Notes: generated by a model from the letters alone, not told the origin. A stretch of 64,000 nt of DNA from Methylophilus sp. 13 (GCF_015354335.1 NZ_JADKYR010000001.1:806001-870000); one strand, 5' to 3'; counted from the first letter of the stretch, positions 43,251 to 52,992 are shown. Program-made: numbers and translations.

Positions 43251-44315
43251 CTACTCCTTCTTAAAAAATCGTTTAAACATTTGTCGCATGCCAAGCAGCC
43301 AGGGGCTATCGGCAAACGTCAGCCCCATAAACATGAGCCACAATAGGCAGGCAGGCACCGCCAGCCAGGGCCGCAAATCGGTTCTGGCCCAGCGCCAGGC
43401 CGTCATGCCCAAGCCGGTCGCCCAGTCACCACTTTGTGCCACATGCTCCAGCCTGGCGTAATGCAAACCGGTCTCTACCGACAGACGCTGCAAGTTTTTT
43501 TCATCCAGCGCAGATAAATGGGCATTACTTAAGAGTTCGTTCCCTGGCCCATGTCCGGAATTGCGGTCATGCTGCCCCTGCTCCATGGCCAGCACTGACA
43601 GCGTTTCGGCCATGCCAAAGTTGCCAAACCGTTGAACCTCTTCCTGCTCCCAATAGCCGGCTACGGCATTTTTCTCGTCCAGTTTGGGGATCTTGCTCGG
43701 TGTGGGCTTGCCCATGCCCACCAGGTAGCCTTGCACCTCACCAGGTTTGCCTGCAAATTTGGGCATGTATTGCGGATTGGCCGGCGGCGCTTGCTGGCCA
43801 TCGGTAAAAAACAGCAGGCGCATCTGTTTGCCCAACAACGGCGCTTGTTCCAGCGCGTGATAGAGGCCATGGGCGATAAACGAATCTGCGGCCCAGGCCA
43901 TGCGCCAATCCATGCTGGCGACGGTATGATCCAGCGCGGCAAAATGGCTGCAAACCTCCACCGGCTTCACCACATTAACCGTATTGCGCTCGGTAAACAT
44001 GCCCAGCGCCACGCGTGAGCCACAGGGCAACACAGACAGGGTTTTGCGTATGCTTTGCTTGGCCATCTCCAGGCGGCTGATGCTTTTCCCATTCAGCTGA
44101 TAGTCGGGCACATTCATGCTTTGTGTGATATCCACCACAAAGTACCAGTCATACACACGGTTGGGTAAACTCAGTTGCGGGTGAAAGAGCGTGAGCGTGA
44201 GCAACAGCGCAATCAGCCACAAGCATCGCTTGCGCCAGACAAGCCCGGGCGTCACCTGCGCGTTTTCAGGGCTGCCAACGAGCAAAGCCCTGAGTTGTTT
44301 AAACCAAGCCATCAT
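43251..44315 (-). CDS. mxaL: Methanol oxidation protein MxaL (VWA domain)
   Basis: The 354-residue protein has a membrane helix near residues 30-50, then a von Willebrand factor A domain with the metal motif DITQS (DxSxS type) in WYFVVDITQSMNVPDYQL. There is a membrane helix at about 315-335. MxaL works with MxaA and MxaK in calcium insertion into methanol dehydrogenase. Its ATG overlaps the mxaK stop codon by one base. Confidence 0.92.
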   Translation of the reverse strand: MMAWFKQLRALLVGSPENAQVTPGLVWRKRCLWLIALLLTLTLFHPQLSLPNRVYDWYFVVDITQSMNVPDYQLNGKSISRLEMAKQSIRKTLSVLPCGSRVALGMFTERNTVNVVKPVEVCSHFAALDHTVASMDWRMAWAADSFIAHGLYHALEQAPLLGKQMRLLFFTDGQQAPPANPQYMPKFAGKPGEVQGYLVGMGKPTPSKIPKLDEKNAVAGYWEQEEVQRFGNFGMAETLSVLAMEQGQHDRNSGHGPGNELLSNAHLSALDEKNLQRLSVETGLHYARLEHVAQSGDWATGLGMTAWRWARTDLRPWLAVPACLLWLMFMGLTFADSPWLLGMRQMFKRFFKKE

Positions 44316-44941
44316 CAGGGCATGCCTCTCGGATTGCCAGGCATCGCAGGCCAGCCACTGGGTTGCTCTTCCGCTTTAATCTGCTCATCTTCGTACTGTT
44401 GCGGCCCATTCATGCCATGCGTGGTCGGCGCCAGCCTCAGGGCGAGATGGTAGTTGTACTTCACCTCTGACCAGTCAGGCTCGATACGCAAGGCTTTCTG
44501 GTAACTCTCTTTGGCCAGGGCGACCAATGGCCCCGCCTCATCCCAGGCAGGCAGGCCACGTTGTTCGAGCAAGCGGATTGCCGTGCGCAAATAGACATTG
44601 CCCGAGTTGAAATAGGCCTGCTTGCGCAAGGGTTGGCTATCGGTGGTGCGGGCAATCACGGCGGCATACTGCGCCAGCGCCTGATCAGATTTGAGTTGAT
44701 CGTCATAAAACACTGCATTGGCAAACAAGGCCTGCGGTGTCTGGTCAGCCCCCAGCAGGGTAGAACGGATCAGCACATGCGGCGCCAGGCTGTGTCTGTA
44801 CACTGCAGACTGATAGAGCTCCATGCCCTGACGCGCCAGCATCACCAGTGATAGCACCACCAGCAGCGCAGCCCACAGCCCGCCGCGGCGTAAATGATTG
44901 ATCCATTGCCTTCTTATGTTGGGATGACTCATGTTTGCCAC
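44315..44941 (-). CDS. mxaK: Methanol oxidation protein MxaK
   Basis: A 208-residue protein with one N-terminal membrane helix (about 18-36) and a helical TPR-like periplasmic part (FNSGNVYLRTAIRLLEQRG, LAKESYQKALRIEPDWSEVKYNYHLALRL). This fits MxaK, a needed partner of MxaA and MxaL for calcium loading of the enzyme. It overlaps mxaC by 13 bp and touches mxaL, confirming the operon. Confidence 0.9.
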   Translation of the reverse strand: MANMSHPNIRRQWINHLRRGGLWAALLVVLSLVMLARQGMELYQSAVYRHSLAPHVLIRSTLLGADQTPQALFANAVFYDDQLKSDQALAQYAAVIARTTDSQPLRKQAYFNSGNVYLRTAIRLLEQRGLPAWDEAGPLVALAKESYQKALRIEPDWSEVKYNYHLALRLAPTTHGMNGPQQYEDEQIKAEEQPSGWPAMPGNPRGMP

Positions 44942-45960
44942 CGTGTTAACTCCAGTTGTACCATCGCGATTAATAGCAAGGCTGCCAGCCAGGCCAGACC
45001 ATAGGCGTATTGACTCAAGTCTTGTCGTGCAATCGGTTCCAGGTAACGGGTTGGTTTGTTTTTAAGCTTGGCGATATCGCGCACGGCCGCCATCACCGCC
45101 TGCGGATTTTCTGCCTCATACACGTGATAAGGCACATTGAGCGTCTGGAAATAGTCATGCAAGGCCACCTCGGGATAGGCGTCAATATTCTCGCCTTCGG
45201 CTAGGCTTTGCTTGATGGTGACGCCGTTTTCAGAGCGCAGATAAATCCAGTACAAAGAGGCCTGTTGCCGCATAAACATGGCACGCAACATGTCCTGGGT
45301 TTTGCCATCCAGGTGTGCACCGCCATCAGAGACCAGCACAATGGCACGCGCCCCGGTCACCGGCTGATCGGCAAAGTAATCGAGCGCCATGCCAAGTCCG
45401 CGCGCGACCGCCGTGAAACCCATGCCACCGGCTTCGGTTGCTTCCAGTGCAGCTTGCACAAACGCCCGGTCATTCCCCAACGGTGCTGCCAGAATTGGGG
45501 AGGTACTAAAGGTCACCATGCCCATCAGGTCTTCATGGCCTTGCTTGACCAATGACTTCAACACTTCACGCGCGGCCTGCATTTTCGGTTGCCGCGCCTG
45601 AGCATCGCCCTTGTTCACAAACGGCTCGTTCATGCTGGCGCTGCGGTCCAGCACAATCATCACATGGGCCCCACGCCCAATTTTTTCGATGGATTGCGAT
45701 TTAAGAAACGGGCCACTCAGCGCAATGGCCAGTGCCAGCAGCAAAGTACTTAAACTGATTTTCCAAGCACGCTCCAGCCAGACGGAGAGCGGGTCTTCGG
45801 GCAACCCTTGCAAGGCCGGATGCTTGAAATGCCGTTGACCTCGCATGCACCAGGGCAATACGGCCAATGGCAATAACAGCAAGGGCCACACCTGTGTCAG
45901 CCCCCATGACTCCCCCAAGCCACTCCAGGTGATGACGGATTGCCCCCAGGCCTGCCACAT
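44929..45960 (-). CDS. mxaC: Methanol oxidation protein MxaC (VWA domain)
   Basis: The 343-residue protein has two N-terminal membrane segments (about 25-40 and 68-88), a VWA domain with MIDAS motif IVLDRSASMNEP and late residues IVLVSDGGAHLDG. A C-terminal membrane helix lies near 320-338. The layout is that of BatA/MxaC proteins which cooperate with the MoxR ATPase encoded by mxaR. It follows mxaA by 2 bp. Confidence 0.92.
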   Translation of the reverse strand: MWQAWGQSVITWSGLGESWGLTQVWPLLLLPLAVLPWCMRGQRHFKHPALQGLPEDPLSVWLERAWKISLSTLLLALAIALSGPFLKSQSIEKIGRGAHVMIVLDRSASMNEPFVNKGDAQARQPKMQAAREVLKSLVKQGHEDLMGMVTFSTSPILAAPLGNDRAFVQAALEATEAGGMGFTAVARGLGMALDYFADQPVTGARAIVLVSDGGAHLDGKTQDMLRAMFMRQQASLYWIYLRSENGVTIKQSLAEGENIDAYPEVALHDYFQTLNVPYHVYEAENPQAVMAAVRDIAKLKNKPTRYLEPIARQDLSQYAYGLAWLAALLLIAMVQLELTRWQT

Positions 45961-45962
45961 GC

Positions 45963-46934
45963 TTAAGCGACCTCCAGTTGACTCAAGTCTTTGGCTAATT
46001 GTGTCAGCAAAGCGATCGAAGACGTCACAGATCGGCCAGCAAAAAACGCCTGCTGCACATCCGCATAAAAGGCCTCAAGCGCAGGCGCATAGGCCTGTAG
46101 CCTGGGTTGCTGTTGCATTAACTGTGGCAGATTTTCAGCGGTGACCGCATGCCCGGCAAATTGATCCATGGCCCGCACCAGCAAGCGCATGGCCTGCAAA
46201 CTATCCGAGGCCGCCTCGCCCCTGAGTTTGCGGATCTGGCGCCAGGCCTGACGGAAAGGCATGTGTTTTTCTGGTGGCAAGGTGATCCAGCCGGCCACCC
46301 AGGCCAGGTAAAGTAATGCCAGTGCAAGCGCACTGCCCCAACCTGCCAGTGACCACAGTTGTGGCGCGAGCGGCCAGCTAGGCATGGGCGCATCCGGGTA
46401 AAGCTTGACGTGCTCGGCATCAATCCGCGCAGGCAGCAAACTCGACACAATGACCTTGTCTGGTGGCACATCAACGGTCAACCGTTGTTGAGCGCAGCTG
46501 GACTGATCGCAGGTGAATTCAAGATGCAGTTTTTTTAAGGGCAGGATTTTAACCGTGTCGCCGGCAACAAAAATTTGCCAGTCTATCTGCAGGTTAATCA
46601 CGCGCTCATTCGCCAGGTCCTCATGTTGCCAATGAGCATCGCGCAGCTCAATGGCCTCATTTTGTGCCGGGGCAGGCAAACTGGCCGGATCCAGCACAAA
46701 ACCAGGCGGGACATGAATCTTGAGATGCTGTGTTGCAATGCTGCCCAGCGTGTAATCTGCCTCACGCGTGGCGCTTTCTACGCTTATGCTGGCGTGCGTT
46801 GTGGCTTGGGTGCTTGCTGTGGTGCTGGCGGCATATGCCAGCGTAGTGGCCGCCAGCAGATACCCTGCAAAAAATGTCGCCAGCCAGCGCGTAAACTGCA
46901 TCGTGCCCGCAAACCGGTTGCTTGTGATACTCAT
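45963..46934 (-). CDS. mxaA: Methanol oxidation protein MxaA
   Basis: ATG at 46934 overlaps the stop codon of mxaS (ATGA). The 323-residue protein has a signal sequence ending LAYAAS, a beta-rich periplasmic domain (about 45-185) and a membrane helix at about 200-225. A cytoplasmic helical tail contains WRQIRKLRGEAASDSLQAM. MxaA is required for calcium incorporation into methanol dehydrogenase in Methylobacterium. The gene order S-A-C is conserved. Confidence 0.9.
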   Translation of the reverse strand: MSITSNRFAGTMQFTRWLATFFAGYLLAATTLAYAASTTASTQATTHASISVESATREADYTLGSIATQHLKIHVPPGFVLDPASLPAPAQNEAIELRDAHWQHEDLANERVINLQIDWQIFVAGDTVKILPLKKLHLEFTCDQSSCAQQRLTVDVPPDKVIVSSLLPARIDAEHVKLYPDAPMPSWPLAPQLWSLAGWGSALALALLYLAWVAGWITLPPEKHMPFRQAWRQIRKLRGEAASDSLQAMRLLVRAMDQFAGHAVTAENLPQLMQQQPRLQAYAPALEAFYADVQQAFFAGRSVTSSIALLTQLAKDLSQLEVA

Positions 46935-47899
46935 GCCATCGTCTCCATCAAGTGTCGGCTCACGTCTTCCGCACGCCAATCCGGGGCTAGCCACAAAGGG
47001 GATCTGGCACCCGCCTTGACCAAGCCAAGATTGAGCGACTGCTTTTGCTGCGCGGCATCCGCGGCGATCTGTGTGCGCAACTTGCGCCGCAATAGCCAGC
47101 TGCGCTCCTGCCCGGTTTCCATATCGCGTAATCGCGCCCAGCCGAACGCCGGCAATGCCTCAAACGCCGAGGCATCGCGCAATACCACAGGCACCACATC
47201 ATGTGGCTGAGCCGCACGCATGGTGGCTTGCAACAGTGACTCTGGCCAAAAAAAGTCAGAGATGAGGAATACCAGCGCACGCCGTGGACCGATGACCTCT
47301 ATCGCAGCAGGGAGCGCGCTGGCCGTGTGGCCGTGATCAGCACCCAAACTACGCGCCTGCTGCCAATAGTCATTGAGCAGCCCATGTACTTGCTGCGCTG
47401 TGCCAGGCTGAAAACTGGGCAGGCGTTGCAAACTGCCGGGTAAATGGTCGCTGGCAGCGTGCATGCCGAAGCCATCGCCCTGGCGCGTCACCGACCACGC
47501 GAGCGACGCGACAAAACGGGTCAGGCGCTGCTGCAAGTCTTGGGCAGAAGGGCCCTGAAAAAATAAGGAGCTGGAAACATCCACAATGGCGTAGACATGA
47601 ATGGCAGCACGTTCAAGATAGGTCCTGACCAGCCATTGCTGTGGCTGCGTGCGTACACTGGCCCGAATATCAATCCGTTTGGGATCCGGACAAGCCAGTA
47701 AAGAAGCATAGCCAGCGAAGTCAGTGCCGTTGCCATGATGCTTGGTGAGCGTCGCGCCCGCGTGATAGCTGTGCGCCCGCCATGGCACCGGATAAAAGAA
47801 CTGGTGCGGCTCGAAGGCGGCTTGTACGGACACCGCCGAGAGCGGCTGCATAGGCCCCTGCCCGGTCTGTTGCACCATTGCGTTGCTTGCAGCTACCAT
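46931..47899 (-). CDS. mxaS: Methanol oxidation protein MxaS (DUF58)
   Basis: A 322-residue DUF58/VWA-type protein with DPKRIDIRASVRTQPQQWLVRT and the MIDAS-like AIVDVSSSLFF. A second VWA strand is RALVFLISDFFWPESLLQATM. It has no membrane helix, as usual for DUF58 partners of MoxR ATPases. It lies 62 bp after mxaR and is translationally coupled to mxaA. It probably acts with MxaR as a metal-insertion chaperone system. Confidence 0.92.
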   Translation of the reverse strand: MVAASNAMVQQTGQGPMQPLSAVSVQAAFEPHQFFYPVPWRAHSYHAGATLTKHHGNGTDFAGYASLLACPDPKRIDIRASVRTQPQQWLVRTYLERAAIHVYAIVDVSSSLFFQGPSAQDLQQRLTRFVASLAWSVTRQGDGFGMHAASDHLPGSLQRLPSFQPGTAQQVHGLLNDYWQQARSLGADHGHTASALPAAIEVIGPRRALVFLISDFFWPESLLQATMRAAQPHDVVPVVLRDASAFEALPAFGWARLRDMETGQERSWLLRRKLRTQIAADAAQQKQSLNLGLVKAGARSPLWLAPDWRAEDVSRHLMETMA

Positions 47900-47961
47900 G
47901 CTTCACTCACATCCATACACACACATCGTGTCTGCATCATGACTTGAACCTGCAGCACCGC

Positions 47962-48981
47962 TTAGGGCGCAGAGACTTTATCCAGCACGGCTTGCAGCAA
48001 TTGCGGGGCAATCCGCTCATGCTGCAAGGCATAGGCGCCGCTCAAAAACACGCGGTGCGTCACCACATACGGCCATACGGCGCGGATATCATCCGGGGTC
48101 AGATAATCGCGGCCTTCGAGCCAGGCACGCGTACGCGCACTGCGCATCAACATGGCCATGCCCCGTGGGCTGGCACCACCGGCCAGCAAGCGGCTCATAT
48201 CCACCTCGGGCAGGCTGATGCCTGCGGCCAGCGGATCCTTGAGCACGCGCCATAGTTTGACCGCATACTCCTGCAAGGCCATCTCTGCACGCACGGTGCT
48301 TTGCACCTGCGCAGCCAGCGCATTCAGTTGATCGTAGGGTGTGAGGCCTGACGGTAACTGGCCGACCAGAGCATCGACATCATAAAAGCGGGTATCAAAC
48401 ATCAGTGCCCGTTGCAGCTCACGTGCATCCGGCGCCTTCACCGAAATTTCCATCAGGAAACGGTCACGTGCCGCCGCCGGGATCTCAAACGTCTCTTCAC
48501 GCTCCAGCCGGTTACGGTCAGCAAACACGGTCAGGTGCGGAAAATGATATTCGCGGTTAAAGGCATTGACCGAGCGTTCAGCCATCAGGCGCAGAAACAA
48601 GGCGTGGGCCTGTGGTCTGGCACGGTTGATTTCGTTAAAGAAGAACACCGAGAGCGCATCTTCATGTTGCAACAGTGGCCCCGGCTTGACCGCAGCCTGC
48701 CCCTGCTCGTTGATATAGGCATGGTACAAAAAGTCACTCGGCATGAGATCAATCGCGCCCTCAATGCGCTGATAGCCGCCGCCCAGCAATTGCGCCGCCG
48801 CGCGTAACAGCGTGGTTTTACCCACGCCAACGTCGCCTTCCAGCAGCACATGGCCACGTGAAAAAATCGCAATCGTGAGCGCCCTGACTTGCTCAGGCAT
48901 GCCAACAACCACACTGTTTAATGCTTGCTCGAACGCCAGCGCACCTTCACGCCATGCGGCCAAATCCATTTGTTTTTCCAT
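47962..48981 (-). CDS. mxaR: MoxR-type AAA+ ATPase MxaR
   Basis: ATG at 48981 (MEKQMDLAAW) is taken as the start. The 339-residue ATPase has Walker A EGDVGVGKTTLLRAA (about 49-58), Walker B SVFFFNEINRARPQ and sensor region LTVFADRNRLEREETFEIP, where a usual ATxNP becomes ADRNR. The MoxR lid contains GASPRGMAMLMRSARTRAWLEGRDYLTPDDI. MxaR is needed for active methanol dehydrogenase, presumably as a chaperone. A hairpin between mxaI and mxaR may lower its expression compared with mxaFJGI. Confidence 0.93.
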   Translation of the reverse strand: MEKQMDLAAWREGALAFEQALNSVVVGMPEQVRALTIAIFSRGHVLLEGDVGVGKTTLLRAAAQLLGGGYQRIEGAIDLMPSDFLYHAYINEQGQAAVKPGPLLQHEDALSVFFFNEINRARPQAHALFLRLMAERSVNAFNREYHFPHLTVFADRNRLEREETFEIPAAARDRFLMEISVKAPDARELQRALMFDTRFYDVDALVGQLPSGLTPYDQLNALAAQVQSTVRAEMALQEYAVKLWRVLKDPLAAGISLPEVDMSRLLAGGASPRGMAMLMRSARTRAWLEGRDYLTPDDIRAVWPYVVTHRVFLSGAYALQHERIAPQLLQAVLDKVSAP

Positions 48982-49066
48982 ACACCATCCATGATTCAGA
49001 ATGAAACAGGCCACTATCGACTGCGCACAATCGACACCGGTATGTCACATGCAAACGGGGGACGAA

Positions 49067-49090
49067 ACTGACACCGGAAACGATGTCAGT
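49067..49090 (-). terminator. Attenuator-like hairpin between mxaI and mxaR
   Basis: Read leftwards, ACTGACA and TGTCAGT form a perfect 7-bp stem with a 10-base loop, then TTTCG. The T run is short, so it should allow partial read-through, giving high mxaFJGI and low mxaRSACKLD expression or stabilising the mxaI 3' end. Confidence 0.5.
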
Positions 49091-49110
49091 CTCCTGGGGG
49101 GAATTTAAGA

Positions 49111-49386
49111 TTACTTCACGTCAAATACGAAGTTGCCGCTGGATTTGGCGTTTGCAATGCGTTTTGCATTACGTGCATCCATGGCTTTGATGGCTTCCTC
49201 TTGTTTGTTGAGTTCCACCGGATCATGTTTTGGGTCGTATTTGGAACCCGCAATTTTTTCCGGATAGCCGGGTTTGGCTTCCCAGCAGTTACCTGGCTCT
49301 TTACAATTTTGACCATCGTAAGCCAGAGCCTGATTGGACACTGCCAACACACCAGCCACGGCCAGTAATGTCATTACGTGTTTCAT
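49111..49386 (-). CDS. mxaI: Methanol dehydrogenase small subunit MxaI
   Basis: ATG at 49386 follows AAGGAG; a GTG one codon upstream is less likely. The 91-residue precursor has a signal peptide ending QALAYDG. The mature subunit has the disulfide cysteines NCKEPGNCWEAKPGYPE and the basic helix EEAIKAMDARNAKRIANAKS. It forms the beta chain of the alpha2-beta2 MxaFI enzyme in the periplasm. Its presence distinguishes this locus from XoxF systems. Confidence 0.97.
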   Translation of the reverse strand: MKHVMTLLAVAGVLAVSNQALAYDGQNCKEPGNCWEAKPGYPEKIAGSKYDPKHDPVELNKQEEAIKAMDARNAKRIANAKSSGNFVFDVK

Positions 49387-49470
49387 CACATTTCTCCTTA
49401 ATCACAAATTAGCTGGTGTATTTTTTTAAATTATCAGAGGGCCCACCAGCCTAACCCTCTGGTAAGTCGT

Positions 49471-50097
49471 TTAACCGTGAGGCGTTGCCGCGCCACCGTT
49501 TTTAAGGTTCTCTTCCTCCTGGTGACGAATCCAGGCAATGATATGAATAATTTCATCCACTTGCAGACGGCCCTGTTGTGGCCCCATCATGCCGTTCGCC
49601 CCACCATAAATGGTTTCAAAGATGCCCTTGTCGGTTTGATTTTTAGGATAAGTCCAGTATTCATCTGCCAGCGCCGGACCTAACTTGCCCTCAGCCAGGT
49701 GACCATGGCAACCAGAACAGGCGGTTGAGAAAATCGTATAGCCTTTTTTGATGGCTTCAGGATCGGAACGGTAGGGGTTTTCACCGGTGGCTAAAAAATG
49801 CTTGGCTTCAGGGGTAAAGGTCTCACCGTCCATCGGTGCGATCTCCAGCACATCCCCCGAAATCGTGCCACGAAACTCCAATGGCGGACCATCTTTCAAC
49901 GAGACATGCACGGCAGTGGCTGGGGTGGCAGGCGCCTCTGCTTTAGCCGCAGAAGGACTCGCAGCAGATTCATCTTTGGCGCAGGCCACCGTCAGAAAAG
50001 CAGCCATGACCAAACCCGTCAGACCCAAAGCCATGGTCAGCGGTTGACGCAGGCGGCGTAAATGCGGTTGTTGAGATTCTTTCAATTCAAACTCCAA
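49471..50097 (-). CDS. mxaG: Cytochrome cL, electron acceptor of methanol dehydrogenase
   Basis: The 208-residue c-type cytochrome has an N-terminal leader (about 19-40), the heme motif CSGCH (FSTACSGCHGHLAEGKLGPAL) and typical MxaG sequence WTYPKNQTDKGIFETIYGGANGMMG. Methionines in that last stretch may supply the axial ligand. It takes electrons from PQQ in MxaFI and passes them to cytochrome cH. It follows mxaJ by 25 bp. Confidence 0.96.
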   Translation of the reverse strand: MEFELKESQQPHLRRLRQPLTMALGLTGLVMAAFLTVACAKDESAASPSAAKAEAPATPATAVHVSLKDGPPLEFRGTISGDVLEIAPMDGETFTPEAKHFLATGENPYRSDPEAIKKGYTIFSTACSGCHGHLAEGKLGPALADEYWTYPKNQTDKGIFETIYGGANGMMGPQQGRLQVDEIIHIIAWIRHQEEENLKNGGAATPHG

Positions 50098-50122
50098 AAC
50101 TTGATTAACAAAATACAGTGAC

Positions 50123-50965
50123 TTAATGCAGACTCAACAGAGGAATGCCTTCATCCTTGAGGATGGCAGTAATCTCTGCGCCATGCGCATCAATGACACG
50201 ATTCAAAGCATCCACCAGCTCGGGGTGCTGCTTGTTGACGCCCATGACCACGTTGTAGTGCATGGGGATTTTTTCACCGTTGGTTTTTTTGGCGGTATCT
50301 TCGACGATCACCATATTCAACGGCACTTCGGAAGCACGCACATAACGCGCAGCTTCTGGCGCCCACAACATCGCCATATGCAAATGCATATTGGCCACAT
50401 CATTCACCAGCCGTGACGGCTCGACGTGGATGTAACGGTTGCGGGTGGACTGAAAATTCTGGATTTCAGTAAAGTAGTCAAACATGTCGTCAAAACGATT
50501 GATTTGCAGCAACATGTTTTTACCGGGGCTATCCGGCATGACACCGATACGGAAATTTTTCTCTTTGAGGTAGGGATGATCCCAGGAGGTCACATCAATT
50601 TCACGGTCTTTGCGTGTGATAAACACGTAAGCTGAACGATAGTAAGGTTTGGTCGTCAGCACACGCGGATCATTCGGATCGGTGCCAATCAACACATCAC
50701 ATTTACCTGCTTCCATGTCTTTTTGCAGGGTGAGTGGATTGGTCCACCAGAAATAGTTAATTGGCAGATTCATGGCCTTGCCAATCACATTTGCAATCTT
50801 GTTTTCAAAGCCCTCTTGCTTGTCATTTGAAAAAGGCAGCTCGGACTTACCAGCACAGATATTGAGTGCATTTGCAGCCACGGCAGGCAACGCCAACAGA
50901 CTGAATGCCAACGTGAGGCAGGCGCTTACCCAGCCAGCACGGACTCTTTTTACATCAGGAAACAT
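50123..50965 (-). CDS. mxaJ: Methanol oxidation protein MxaJ (periplasmic binding-like)
   Basis: ATG at 50965 is preferred over a GTG at 50980. The 280-residue product has a signal peptide ending PAVAAN and a bacterial solute-binding-protein fold: LNICAGKSELPFSND, GFENKIANVIGKAMNLPINYFWW, CDVLIGTDPND and FRIGVMPDSPGKNML. MxaJ is thought to help maturation or stability of MxaFI; it is not a transporter component. It lies between mxaF and mxaG as in all known clusters. Confidence 0.93.
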   Translation of the reverse strand: MFPDVKRVRAGWVSACLTLAFSLLALPAVAANALNICAGKSELPFSNDKQEGFENKIANVIGKAMNLPINYFWWTNPLTLQKDMEAGKCDVLIGTDPNDPRVLTTKPYYRSAYVFITRKDREIDVTSWDHPYLKEKNFRIGVMPDSPGKNMLLQINRFDDMFDYFTEIQNFQSTRNRYIHVEPSRLVNDVANMHLHMAMLWAPEAARYVRASEVPLNMVIVEDTAKKTNGEKIPMHYNVVMGVNKQHPELVDALNRVIDAHGAEITAILKDEGIPLLSLH

Positions 50966-50994
50966 ATTTGCTCTCTTCACTCTAGGGCTGAGAA

Positions 50995-51033
50995 CAGGGT
51001 GACCAGCCCGTCTTGCGACAAACGGCCACCCTG
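50995..51033 (-). terminator. Stem-loop between mxaF and mxaJ
   Basis: CAGGGTGACC (50995-51004) pairs with GGCCACCCTG (51024-51033), with one mismatch, in the spacer after the mxaF stop codon. It lacks a T run and may stabilise the abundant mxaF mRNA or reduce read-through to mxaJ. Confidence 0.45.
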
Positions 51034-51063
51034 CACACTACATCAACAGGTTCAGGACTTGAA

Positions 51064-52860
51064 TTACAGGCTGAACACCATCAGGCCACCGCCCATTTGT
51101 GTGTGGTTTTGCAGTTCTTTGAACGCACCAACCGCACCCAAACCAGCACTTGGGTCTGTCAGGTCAAACACCAGACCAACGCCAGGCCAGCCACCGACAC
51201 CGTACATGCTGCCGACGTATTGTTTACCCTTGAAGGAGTAAGTCATTGGAGATCCGATACCACCAGATGGCATCTTGAAGTTCCACAGCTCTTTACCGTC
51301 TTTGTTATCCAACGCTTTCAGGTAACCATCCAGTGTTGCGTACCAAACCAGGCCGCCTTTGGTGTACAAAGTACCGCCCCAAGCTGCAAATTTCTCCCAC
51401 TTGGTCCATTTGGCTTTACCAGTGGTCAAGTCAAATGCACGGATCTGACCCATTTCTTTCTTGGTTGGGCCATTCGGGCCAGGGTACATCGCCAGAGTTG
51501 CACCGACGAAGAACTGACCGGCACGGTATGGCAGCATGAACGGCTCCCAGTCCATACAAATGTGGTTCAGGCCTGCGTACAAAGTACGGCTTTCTGGGTC
51601 GTAAGAGTCAACACCCTGGTTGTGGAAGCCCATCGCAGATGGACAAATGTTGGTGCCTTTGTGGTCCATACGGGTTGCAAACTCTGGATCACGCACTGGT
51701 GTGCCTGATTTCAGGTCCACTTTCTTGAACACGTTCACGGCTGGGTCGACTTTTTCAGCCACGATCAGCTTGCCGTTTTCACGGTTCAGCGTGTACAAGA
51801 TACCGTTACGGTCAATGTGGCTGAGCAGCGGTGTCATCTTGCCGTCAACAGGTTGGTCAGTCAGTACCATCTGGTTCACACCAGCAAAGTCCCACTCGTC
51901 ATGAGGTGTCTTTTGGTAACCCCATTTCGCCATCCCGGTGTCGAGGTCACGACCCCAGATAGTCATGGTCCACTTGTTGTCGCCAGGACGCATGGTTTCG
52001 TTCCATGGTGCTGGGTTGCCGGAACCGTAGTAGAACAGGTTCAACTTAGGATCGTAAGCATACCAACCCCAGTTAGTACCGCCACCGATTTTCCAGGCAT
52101 CGCCTTCCCAGGTTTTGAGGCCCAGGCCAAATTGACCGTAGTGTGGGTTTTCTTTGTTGAAGTCTTTTGCCAAACGGATGGACTCGTCAGAACCGGTTGC
52201 GAACGCACGCCATTTCAGTTCACCTGTTTTCAGGTCCAGTGCGTTAACCGCACCACGCACACCCAGCTCAGCGCCAGAACAACCGATCAAGACCGTGTCT
52301 TTGGCGACAAACGGTGCCTGTGTCAATGTCTGACCGACTTTCGGATCACACATTTCCACTTCCCAGTTCACCTTACCGGTTTTGGCATCCAATGCCAGTA
52401 CATGGCCATTGGCTTGTTTCTTCACGATTTGACCCGCGCCGTAAGCCAGACCACGGTCTACCACGTCACAGCACATCACTGCTTTGGTAGAAGCATCTTG
52501 CTTAGGTTTGTGTTGCCAAACAATTTTGCCTGGATCGTTCAGATTCAAAGCATAAGTGTTGTTTGGGAAAGCGGAGTGGATATACATCATGTCACCGATG
52601 ACCAATGGCGCACCTTCGTGACCATTGAGCACACCGGTAGAGAATGACCAGGCTGCTTTCACATTTTTAACGTTGGATTTGTTAATTTGTGCCAGCGGGC
52701 TGTTGTGCTGGCTATAATAGCCACCGGTTGCCACAGGCCAAGCCCCTGGGGTGTTTAATGCCTTGTCCAGGTCAGCATCCGCAAATGCCAGACCAGAAAC
52801 GCTGGCAAACAAGCCTCCAACCAAAGCGCCAACAATGGCACGTGTTGAATTGTTTTTCAT
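51064..52860 (-). CDS. mxaF: Methanol dehydrogenase large subunit MxaF (calcium, PQQ)
   Basis: A 598-residue PQQ beta-propeller with signal peptide ending LAFADAD. It has the adjacent-cysteine disulfide MCCDVV (130-131), Glu198 (SGAELG), Asn282 ([19 protein letters not shown]) and the catalytic Asp324 in [11 protein letters not shown]. The residue two after it is Ala326. XoxF enzymes have a second aspartate there (DxD) to hold lanthanides, so this is the calcium-type enzyme. It oxidises methanol to formaldehyde in the periplasm and heads the mxaFJGIRSACKLD operon. Confidence 0.98.
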   Translation of the reverse strand: MKNNSTRAIVGALVGGLFASVSGLAFADADLDKALNTPGAWPVATGGYYSQHNSPLAQINKSNVKNVKAAWSFSTGVLNGHEGAPLVIGDMMYIHSAFPNNTYALNLNDPGKIVWQHKPKQDASTKAVMCCDVVDRGLAYGAGQIVKKQANGHVLALDAKTGKVNWEVEMCDPKVGQTLTQAPFVAKDTVLIGCSGAELGVRGAVNALDLKTGELKWRAFATGSDESIRLAKDFNKENPHYGQFGLGLKTWEGDAWKIGGGTNWGWYAYDPKLNLFYYGSGNPAPWNETMRPGDNKWTMTIWGRDLDTGMAKWGYQKTPHDEWDFAGVNQMVLTDQPVDGKMTPLLSHIDRNGILYTLNRENGKLIVAEKVDPAVNVFKKVDLKSGTPVRDPEFATRMDHKGTNICPSAMGFHNQGVDSYDPESRTLYAGLNHICMDWEPFMLPYRAGQFFVGATLAMYPGPNGPTKKEMGQIRAFDLTTGKAKWTKWEKFAAWGGTLYTKGGLVWYATLDGYLKALDNKDGKELWNFKMPSGGIGSPMTYSFKGKQYVGSMYGVGGWPGVGLVFDLTDPSAGLGAVGAFKELQNHTQMGGGLMVFSL

Positions 52861-52963
52861 ACGATCTCCTAATCTCTCAAGAATGAGTTTGATGTGTTGT
52901 TGCAGTCACCCCCCCGAATGCTGCACTTCACGACCGAAATTGTTAATAATTTGTAACATTGGC

Positions 52964-52992
52964 AATAGATGAAACATTCCCTATCATCTATT
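52964..52992. promoter_or_regulatory. 9-bp inverted repeat between mxaF and mxaY-like kinase
   Basis: AATAGATGA (52964-52972) and TCATCTATT (52984-52992) are perfect inverted repeats with 11 bp between, so their centres are 20 bp apart, two helical turns. Read towards mxaF, the repeat directly abuts TTGCCA, a possible -35 box. It is a good candidate operator for the NarL-type regulator encoded at 54897. Confidence 0.55.

Noticed and set aside
49471-50097. MxaG as a lipoprotein (Cys39 in TVAC)
   Set aside because: The -3 position is Thr, a poor lipobox, and ACA just there is an acceptable signal peptidase I site for a soluble periplasmic cytochrome.
51064-52860. Possible lanthanide-dependent XoxF instead of MxaF
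   Set aside because: The residue two after catalytic Asp324 is Ala (DEWDFAG), not Asp, and mxaI/mxaG/mxaRSACKLD are present, all marks of calcium-type MxaF.
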